DNA of 64,000 nucleotides from CAXMST01 sp963790085 (GTDB taxonomy: Bacteria; Actinomycetota; Thermoleophilia; Solirubrobacterales; 70-9). Location of the stretch: assembly GCA_963790085.1 (NCBI GenBank), contig CAWBNH010000001.1:62001-126000 (forward strand), in the 5' to 3' direction. The notes under the pieces are model-generated. The model was not told where the DNA came from, made no database searches, and worked only from the letters and a program-made list of their open reading frames with translations. The translations under genes were made by a program, and so were the position numbers. Shown here piece after piece: positions 59,369 through 64,000 of this stretch (position 1 is the first letter of the stretch; every line of letters starts with the position of its first letter).

Positions 59369-59959
59369 CTAGGAGCCCGCGTACGGGTCCTTCGCCGAGC
59401 GGTCCTCGGAGAGCGAGGCCTGCGAGCGCGCGACGAGCGCCTCGATCGCGTCCGCGAGGTGGACCTGATCGATGTTGTAGTCGCCGCGCTCGGTGCGGAT
59501 TCTGTGCGCCTCCAGCAGGACGTCGGCGTGGCTGCATCCGGCCGGCGGCTCGAACCGGTAGGAGGCAAGCTCGATCAGCAGCCCGAGCGGGTCCTTGAAG
59601 TAGATCGAGTCCATGAAGCCGCGGTCCTTTACACCGCTGTGCTCGATCCCGCGCTCGTCGAGCCGCTCGACCGCCTGATTGAAGGTCGCCTGCGAGAGCG
59701 CGATCGCGATGTGGTGGACGCATCCGGGGTCGGTCGGGGTCCGGGCGGGGTCCGGCTCACGCTCCTCGTTGGTGAAAACCGTGATCAGCCGCCCGTCGCC
59801 GGGATCGAAGTAGAGATGGCTCTCGGCCTCGTTATCGAGGTTCGGCTGCTCGAAGACGAAGGGCATCCCCAAGACGCCCTCCCAGAAATCGATCGATGTC
59901 TGCCGATCGGCCCCGGTGAGCGTGATGTGATGGACGCCTTGGCTCTGAAGCTTCTGCAT
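59369..59959 (-). CDS. VOC-family (glyoxalase/extradiol dioxygenase-like) protein
   Basis: 196 residues. VHHITLTGADRQTSIDFWEGVLGM and CVHHIAIALSQATFNQAVERLDERG give the two His ligands, and YFKDPLGLLIELASY the Glu; this is a complete H-H-E metal site in one two-module VOC unit. It could be a ring-cleaving dioxygenase-like or glyoxalase-type enzyme. Weak GAGG before the ATG; TAGGGT about 15 bases further upstream as a -10 element. Divergent from the PRC-barrel gene. Confidence 0.8.
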   Translation of the reverse strand: MQKLQSQGVHHITLTGADRQTSIDFWEGVLGMPFVFEQPNLDNEAESHLYFDPGDGRLITVFTNEEREPDPARTPTDPGCVHHIAIALSQATFNQAVERLDERGIEHSGVKDRGFMDSIYFKDPLGLLIELASYRFEPPAGCSHADVLLEAHRIRTERGDYNIDQVHLADAIEALVARSQASLSEDRSAKDPYAGS

Positions 59960-59989
59960 GAATCCTCGGGCGAAACCCTAGCCGCTCGC

Positions 59990-59995
59990 TACGAT
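59990..59995 (+). promoter_or_regulatory. -10 element of the PRC-barrel gene (leaderless)
   Basis: TACGAT then six bases then GTG at 60002; this fixes the start of the gene. Confidence 0.5.
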
Positions 59996-60001
59996 CGGCC
60001 C

Positions 60002-60622
60002 GTGGCCAAGGATGAGCTGCAGTTCGAGATCGGCACGCCCGTGAGCTGCGAGGACGGGCCGTGCGGGGTTCTCAGCCGCGTGGTCATCGATCCGATCAAG
60101 CGAACGGTCACCCATCTGGTGGTCGAGCCTCGCCACCGGCACTCGCTGGCGCGCCTGGTGCCCGTCGGGCTGGTCGACGCTCGCGACGGCGAGCTCGCCC
60201 TTCGCTGTACGGTCGCCGACTGGCGCGCGCTGCAGTTCGTCGAGGAGAACGAGTTCCTGATCCCGCCGGAGGACTGGATGGAGTACTCCGGCGACAGCAT
60301 CCTCGGCCTGCCTTACTACTCGGAGTCGCCGCCCGTGGCCTCGCACGAGCGGCTGCCGCCCGGCGAGGTCGAGGTCCGGCGTGGCGAGCGCGTGCGCGCC
60401 TCCGACGGAGTGATCGGGCGGGTGCAGGGAGTGGTGATCCACCCATCCGATCACCACCTCACCCACATCCTTCTGCAGGAGGGACATCTCTGGGGCAAGA
60501 AGGACATCGCGATCCCGATCGCGGCCCTCGACCGCGTCGACTCCGACGGCGTGCAGGTCTCGTTGAGCAAGGGGGAGATCGCGGAGCTCCCACCGATCGA
60601 GGTCACCTACCCCCGACCCTGA
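60002..60622 (+). CDS. PRC-barrel domain protein (two barrels)
   Basis: 206 residues. The first PRC barrel holds FEIGTPVSCEDGPCGVLSRVVIDPIKRTVTHLVVEP; the second holds VEVRRGERVRASDGVIGRVQGVVIHPSDHHLTHILLQEGHLWGKKDIAIPIAAL. Each has the conserved G-x-(I/V)-x-x-(V/L) and D/H-x-x-x-H/T-H-(L/I) pattern. PRC barrels are found in photosynthetic reaction centres and RNA-processing proteins; stand-alone tandem copies in actinobacteria have no assigned role. The long N-terminal open frame upstream is not coding. Confidence 0.82.
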   Translation: MAKDELQFEIGTPVSCEDGPCGVLSRVVIDPIKRTVTHLVVEPRHRHSLARLVPVGLVDARDGELALRCTVADWRALQFVEENEFLIPPEDWMEYSGDSILGLPYYSESPPVASHERLPPGEVEVRRGERVRASDGVIGRVQGVVIHPSDHHLTHILLQEGHLWGKKDIAIPIAALDRVDSDGVQVSLSKGEIAELPPIEVTYPRP

Positions 60623-60654
60623 GCGGACGCTCGGCCCGCCATACTCCGTCGCCG

Positions 60655-61332
60655 ATGACCGATCGGATCAAGCTCTGGAAGGGCGGCAGGAAGCAGGTCA
60701 AGCCGGCCCTGCGCGGGGTCGTGCATCAGTGGGCCTTCCCGGCCGCGGTGGTGGCGGGCGTTGCGCTCGTCCTGCTGGCTCCCGCTGGGGAGCCGCGCCT
60801 TGCGGCAGCGGTGTACGCCTGCTCGCTCGCCGCGGTGCTTGGGACCAGCGCCCTCTACCACCGGGTCGACTGGTCGCGGGCCGGCGTCCGGAGCTGGATG
60901 CGCCGGCTCGATCATTCGATGATCTTCCTGCTGATCGCCGGCACCGTCACCCCCTTCGCACTGCTGGTCATGGACGGGGGCCTGGCGACCGCGCTCTTGA
61001 TCGGGGTCTGGTCGGCCGCCGCTGCCGGAATCATCCTCGAGCTCGTTTGGACCGGGGCGCCGAGGTGGCTCTCGGCCGCCGTCTACCTGACCGTCGGCTG
61101 GATCGGCGCCGCCGGCTTTCCCGAGATCTTGATCAAGGCCGGGATCGGCGCCGGGGCCCTGATCGCCCTCGGCGGGGTCCTCTACACGGTCGGCGCCGTC
61201 GTCTACGCACGCCAGCGCCCCGACCCGAGTCCATCGGTGTTCGGCTACCACGAGGTCTTCCACGTGCTCGTCGTCGTCGCCGCGGCCGCCCACTTCGCTG
61301 CGATCGCGATCTACGCGGTCCCCTCCGGCTGA
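60655..61332 (+). CDS. Hemolysin III/TrhA-family (PAQR-like) membrane protein
   Basis: 225 residues with seven predicted helices. After a basic start, LRGVVHQWAFPAAVVAGV opens the first helix; LGTSALYHRVDWS, RLDHSMIFLLIAGTVTPFALL, and the terminal HEVFHVLVVVAAAAHFAAI give the conserved Ser, His and Asp residues of the PAQR zinc site. Family members in bacteria are involved in membrane-fluidity homeostasis rather than haemolysis. 32 bases after the PRC-barrel gene on the same strand. Confidence 0.9.
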   Translation: MTDRIKLWKGGRKQVKPALRGVVHQWAFPAAVVAGVALVLLAPAGEPRLAAAVYACSLAAVLGTSALYHRVDWSRAGVRSWMRRLDHSMIFLLIAGTVTPFALLVMDGGLATALLIGVWSAAAAGIILELVWTGAPRWLSAAVYLTVGWIGAAGFPEILIKAGIGAGALIALGGVLYTVGAVVYARQRPDPSPSVFGYHEVFHVLVVVAAAAHFAAIAIYAVPSG

Positions 61333-61381
61333 GGCTCCCGCCCTTTCGTCCGGCCCGCTCCGCCGGCCGCCGATCGAAGCG

Positions 61382-62704
61382 TTGCGCAACCCCCGGGGCG
61401 CGGTACGCTGGGCTCGTATCCGGCCGAGGGAGAGGATCGTCAACCGAGTTCGTTTCAGCCGTTATCTGTGGATCTGCGGGCTGCTGTGCGCAGCTCTTCC
61501 AGCGTCGGCCTCGGGCGCGGTGACGATCGGCAGCGATCTCGCCGCGACCGCGGACGCGAACGGCGGCTGCCCGACCGAGCCCTGTACGAGCGCTCATCAA
61601 CTCCTGCCGCCGACCAACACCGCTGAGGGCGGTCTCCTGGCGCCGAGCGACGGGGTCGTAGTCAGATGGCGGATCAAGGTCGGGGATGCGGCCGGTCCCG
61701 TGGGCCCGGTGGCGCTCAGGATTACCCGCCCAGGCGACTCCGACACCCGCAGCGGAGCCGGGACCGGGATCGCCCGCGCCCCCGCCGCGAACCAGGTATC
61801 GGTGTTCGACGAGAGGCTGCCGATCCAGGCGGGCGACGCCATCGGGATCGACCACATGAATGCGACGGCGTTCGCGGGCACGGCCGGAGCGGCGAGTGCC
61901 GTGTGGTGGGACCCGCCGCTGCCCGACGGCGAGACGCCCAGGACGGCCTCACCCGCGGATCTCGAGCTGCTGGTCAACGCCCGCATCGAGCCCGACGCCG
62001 ATCTCGACGGATTCGGCGACGAGAGCCAGGACCAGTGCCCAACCGACGGCTCGACCCAGGGCCCCTGCGACCCCGACCCTCCTCCTCCCGACCCTCCCCC
62101 GGAGCCGGGCGAGCGGTCACTCAGGCTGTTCGTCGGTCAGCACCCGCAGATCAACAAGCCCCTGAAGGTGCGGACGGTGGGCTTCGCGGACTCGTCACTG
62201 AAGCTCCGGGTCTACGTGGACCCGCGCGGCGGCGCGTGCGCAGCCGGGCCGTCCGCCCAGCCGCAGCGTGCCGAACGGGTCATCTCTCGGACCGTCAGCG
62301 GTGAGTTCCGGGTCGAAAAGCGCCACAAGATGAAGAGCCGCGGACGACACACCTTCTGCGGCTACCTCGGCGCAGCGGCCGGCGGCTCGGGGCCGACGAG
62401 CGACTCCAAGAGCCGGCTGGTCCGGCGGCCGCGCCTGAAGGTGCAGACGGCGCAGCGCACCGTCAGCCGGGCGCTTCGGCGTCACGAGTTCGCCGGTCGG
62501 GTGGTCAGGAACCTCGAGCAACGCTGCCGGAGGCGCAACCGCGCGACGTTCTCATGCCGGTTCTCCTCGAGCTTTCCGGGCTACCGGTTGACCGGGCGTG
62601 GCTCGGTTCGCCTCGGCAAGCGCCTGTCCTACCGCTTCCAGATCACGGTGCGTGGGCAGAGGATCGCGTTGACCGACAAGAACGAGGGCCGCTTTCCCGG
62701 GTAA
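61382..62704 (+). CDS. Secreted protein with Ca-binding-type repeat and Pro-rich linker, unknown function
   Basis: 440 residues if the TTG at 61382 is used; no better in-frame start precedes the signal peptide (YLWICGLLCAALPASASGA), so the start is uncertain. N-terminal jelly-roll-like region of about 160 residues, then DADLDGFGDESQDQCP, a thrombospondin type-3-like Ca-binding loop, a Pro-rich linker (PDPPPPDPPPEPG), and a C-terminal 210-residue domain rich in Arg/Lys with several Cys. This layout is seen in many surface proteins of Thermoleophilia. No enzyme motif. Confidence 0.65.
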   Translation: MRNPRGAVRWARIRPRERIVNRVRFSRYLWICGLLCAALPASASGAVTIGSDLAATADANGGCPTEPCTSAHQLLPPTNTAEGGLLAPSDGVVVRWRIKVGDAAGPVGPVALRITRPGDSDTRSGAGTGIARAPAANQVSVFDERLPIQAGDAIGIDHMNATAFAGTAGAASAVWWDPPLPDGETPRTASPADLELLVNARIEPDADLDGFGDESQDQCPTDGSTQGPCDPDPPPPDPPPEPGERSLRLFVGQHPQINKPLKVRTVGFADSSLKLRVYVDPRGGACAAGPSAQPQRAERVISRTVSGEFRVEKRHKMKSRGRHTFCGYLGAAAGGSGPTSDSKSRLVRRPRLKVQTAQRTVSRALRRHEFAGRVVRNLEQRCRRRNRATFSCRFSSSFPGYRLTGRGSVRLGKRLSYRFQITVRGQRIALTDKNEGRFPG

Positions 62705-62707
62705 CCG

Positions 62708-63313
62708 TCAGCACGGGAATCCCTGCGCGTCGAAGCAGGGCTCGGGTGCGGGGGGCGGCGCTGGGGTCGGGGCCGGCGTCGGCGTCGGGGTCGGGGCCGG
62801 GGTCGGGGCAGCAGCCGGGGCCGGCGTCGGCTCAGGGGCCGCCGGGGCAGCCGCCGCGCTTTGGCGTGCCGCCCGCCTCGCAGCCGCCTCCGCGGCGGCC
62901 AGCCTCGCCTGCTTGTCGGCGACCGCAGCCGCCCCCGCGCTCTTGCCGGCTCTCGCCCCGGCCTGCGCCCCGGCCCTGCGGCCGGCCCGCTCACCGGCGG
63001 CTTTGCCCCGCGTCGCGGCCGCCGGGCCGGCGGCTTGACGCGCGGCCGCGAAGGCCTGGTCGAACGCCTGGCGTTCGATGCCTGCCACCTGGGTCTCGTC
63101 GACGCGGCTGTCTCCGATCACGTATCCGACGGCCGCCGCCTCCGCCAGGACGACCAGCAAGAGCACGACCCGCGCCGCGTTCGAGGGGCCGCGATGCAGG
63201 ACCTCGGGGATGCCCCGCGTCCAATCGGCGATCAAGCCGGGCGGCGGAAGCCGGTCACGAACCCGCCTCACCGGGGTGCCGGCGACGGCGTATGCCCTTC
63301 CCCGCCGGGCCAC
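62708..63313 (-). CDS. Single-helix membrane protein with Ala-rich and Pro-rich tail
   Basis: 201 residues. One helix (ARVVLLLVVLAEAAAVGYVIG) at about 45-66, then a stretch with VAGIERQAFDQAFAAARQAAG, an Ala/Arg/Lys-rich region, a Pro/Thr/Ala linker of alternating PTP and PAP units, and a short Cys-bracketed end CFDAQGFPC. Looks like a surface-exposed stalk with a disulfide-capped end. GTG start shares its G with the stop of the next gene upstream. Similar in plan to that neighbour, so a paralogous pair is likely. Confidence 0.6.
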   Translation of the reverse strand: MARRGRAYAVAGTPVRRVRDRLPPPGLIADWTRGIPEVLHRGPSNAARVVLLLVVLAEAAAVGYVIGDSRVDETQVAGIERQAFDQAFAAARQAAGPAAATRGKAAGERAGRRAGAQAGARAGKSAGAAAVADKQARLAAAEAAARRAARQSAAAAPAAPEPTPAPAAAPTPAPTPTPTPAPTPAPPPAPEPCFDAQGFPC

Positions 63314-63684
63314 TAGCGCTTCGCCCCCTGGCCCGCGGCGGCCTTTGCCGGATTCGGCACCGAGACCCGGGCGGGCGCATCGAGCCCGGCCCTTCTGAAC
63401 TGCTCCAGAAAGGCGGCCTCGTAGGCCGCGGGGTAAGCGTCGGCGAAGCCCGCGCTGCGGCCCAGCGCCATTCCTCGGGCGTAGGCCTTGCGCGTGGCGC
63501 TGTTCGAACCGTCCTTCTGCCCGGCCGCGGCACCGGCCTCACGGGCGGCGCTCACGTCCTCGCCGGACGAGCTACCGACCAGGTACCCAGACGCCCCGGC
63601 ACTGACCAGCAATACGATGAAGACGGTCAGATAGACCGCCGGCCGGCGCGCCCAGCTGGGCGCCGAGGCCCATAGTCCCAGCAT
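63313..63684 (-). CDS. Small single-helix membrane protein of unknown function
   Basis: 123 residues. N-terminal helix (VYLTVFIVLLVSAGASGYLVG), then SSGEDVSAAREAGAAAGQKDG, RKAYARGMALGRSAGFADAYPAAYEAAFLEQF and a C-terminal basic end. The helix plus GYxxG junction and the following Ala-rich helix mirror the downstream gene. GGAG ribosome site seven bases before the ATG. The two genes overlap by one base (TAGTG), so they form a coupled pair. Confidence 0.65.
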   Translation of the reverse strand: MLGLWASAPSWARRPAVYLTVFIVLLVSAGASGYLVGSSSGEDVSAAREAGAAAGQKDGSNSATRKAYARGMALGRSAGFADAYPAAYEAAFLEQFRRAGLDAPARVSVPNPAKAAAGQGAKR

Positions 63685-63795
63685 GATCTTCTCCTTCGGC
63701 CCCCAAAGCTACCCCTTTCTCCCCGCCCGGCGCAAAGCACGTGCAAACGGGACGCGGGGCCTCACCCCGGAAGCCGCCGCGGCCGCTTAACGACA

Positions 63796-63823
63796 GAGGG
63801 CCGGACCCCTCGGCCCGGCCCTC
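63796..63823 (-). terminator. Hairpin terminator after the cold-shock gene
   Basis: GAGGGCCGG and CCGGCCCTC form a perfect 9-bp stem around a 10-nt loop, starting 19 bases past the cold-shock stop on the minus strand, followed by TGTCGTTAAG. It is the clearest terminator-like hairpin seen in the window. Confidence 0.6.
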
Positions 63824-63841
63824 CGCGAAGCTGACTTCCGC

Positions 63842-64000
63842 TCAGCCGGCGGCGGTGACGTTCGCCGCCTGCGGGCCCTTCTGGCCCTCCTCGAGGTCGA
63901 AGGTGACGCGGTCACCCTCCGCCACGCGCGTGCCCGGGGCGAGCGAGTTGACGTGGACGAACGCGTCCTTGCCGCCGCCCTCGACCTCGATGAAGCCGTA
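63842..64000 (-). CDS. Cold-shock protein (CspA family), 3' part (cut by window edge)
   Basis: The visible 52 residues read YGFIEVEGGGKDAFVHVNSL, then APGTRVAEGDRVTFDLEEGQKGPQAANVTAAG. FVHVNSL is the RNP2-type nucleic-acid-binding motif, and the VTFDLEEGQKGPQAANV ending is standard for the 67-residue family. It binds single-stranded RNA/DNA as a chaperone in the cytosol. The start and any long 5' leader, often cold-regulated, are beyond base 64000. Confidence 0.93.
   Translation of the reverse strand, partial: YGFIEVEGGGKDAFVHVNSLAPGTRVAEGDRVTFDLEEGQKGPQAANVTAAG

Noticed and set aside
62740..62830. Possible tandem repeat or CRISPR-like array
   Set aside because: It is the coding sequence of a Pro/Thr/Ala stalk (PTPAP units); no spacer-repeat pattern.
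1..64000. tRNA, rRNA, CRISPR, transposase, phage or plasmid genes
   Set aside because: I saw no T-loop-like GGTTCGANTCC in cloverleaf context, no rRNA core, no repeat-spacer array, and no transposase or integrase motif.

Overview
The window is very GC-rich (about 70%), almost fully coding, and carries no rRNA, tRNA, CRISPR array, integrase or insertion sequence that I could see. Gene content (Rpf-like transglycosylase domains, a c-di-AMP riboswitch, DUF6458, class III cyclase, secreted proteins with a D-x-D-x-D-G loop followed by Pro-rich linkers, many TTG/GTG starts, TAnnnT boxes 6-10 nt before start codons) points to a high-GC actinobacterium, most likely of the Thermoleophilia/Solirubrobacterales type; this is inference, not a phylogenetic result. 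No gene-free stretch exceeds 300 bases except the decayed duplicate at 56.4-58.4 kb.

Layout. 0-13.3 kb: a partial MMPL transporter, a secreted clan-A glycosidase, a secreted unknown, a thioesterase-like protein, a COG4741-type nuclease, a methyltransferase, an alkyltransferase-like protein, a GH25 lysozyme, a GST-P450 pair, a class I DAHP synthase and a class A penicillin-binding protein. 13.4-26.6 kb: the most interesting block, one 12-gene minus-strand operon (3,5-diaminohexanoate dehydrogenase, thioesterase, BKACE/Kce, TetR, S66 peptidase, a five-gene oligopeptide ABC importer, P1 beta-aminopeptidase-like protein, M20 peptidase) with a divergent HDAC-like amidohydrolase; a near-consensus promoter with a palindrome on its start site lies between them. 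I read it as a scavenging system for peptides or amides of beta-amino acids (beta-lysine type), ending in acetoacetate and an aminoacyl-CoA that is hydrolysed.

26.6-36.8 kb: an Rpf-like protein under a ydaO-type c-di-AMP riboswitch, a secreted GH1 enzyme, a sulfatase, an acyl-ACP thioesterase-like protein, two DHA2 exporters, a potassium-channel protein and a double VOC protein. 36.8-50.9 kb: a TrkA-C membrane protein, a secreted copper protein with PHM-like and cupredoxin ligands, a DUF6458 protein, an S15-type hydrolase, alpha/beta hydrolases, a class III cyclase, a frameshifted DUF3089 protein, DegV, acyltransferase-3, GNAT and a zinc/repeat protein with a 2TM partner. 50.9-64 kb: a coiled-coil cell-wall protein with a three-repeat promoter element; a cpgS/arcC/GYD/gadB block followed by a partial, decaying tandem copy of about 2 kb; then a lipoprotein, VOC, PRC-barrel, hemolysin III-like, secreted and membrane proteins, and the 3' end of a cold-shock gene.

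Several genes (cpgS, DUF3089, the MMPL start, the duplicated arcC and gadB) are disrupted by one-base changes, mostly in G/C runs, so sequence quality should be kept in mind when calling pseudogenes.
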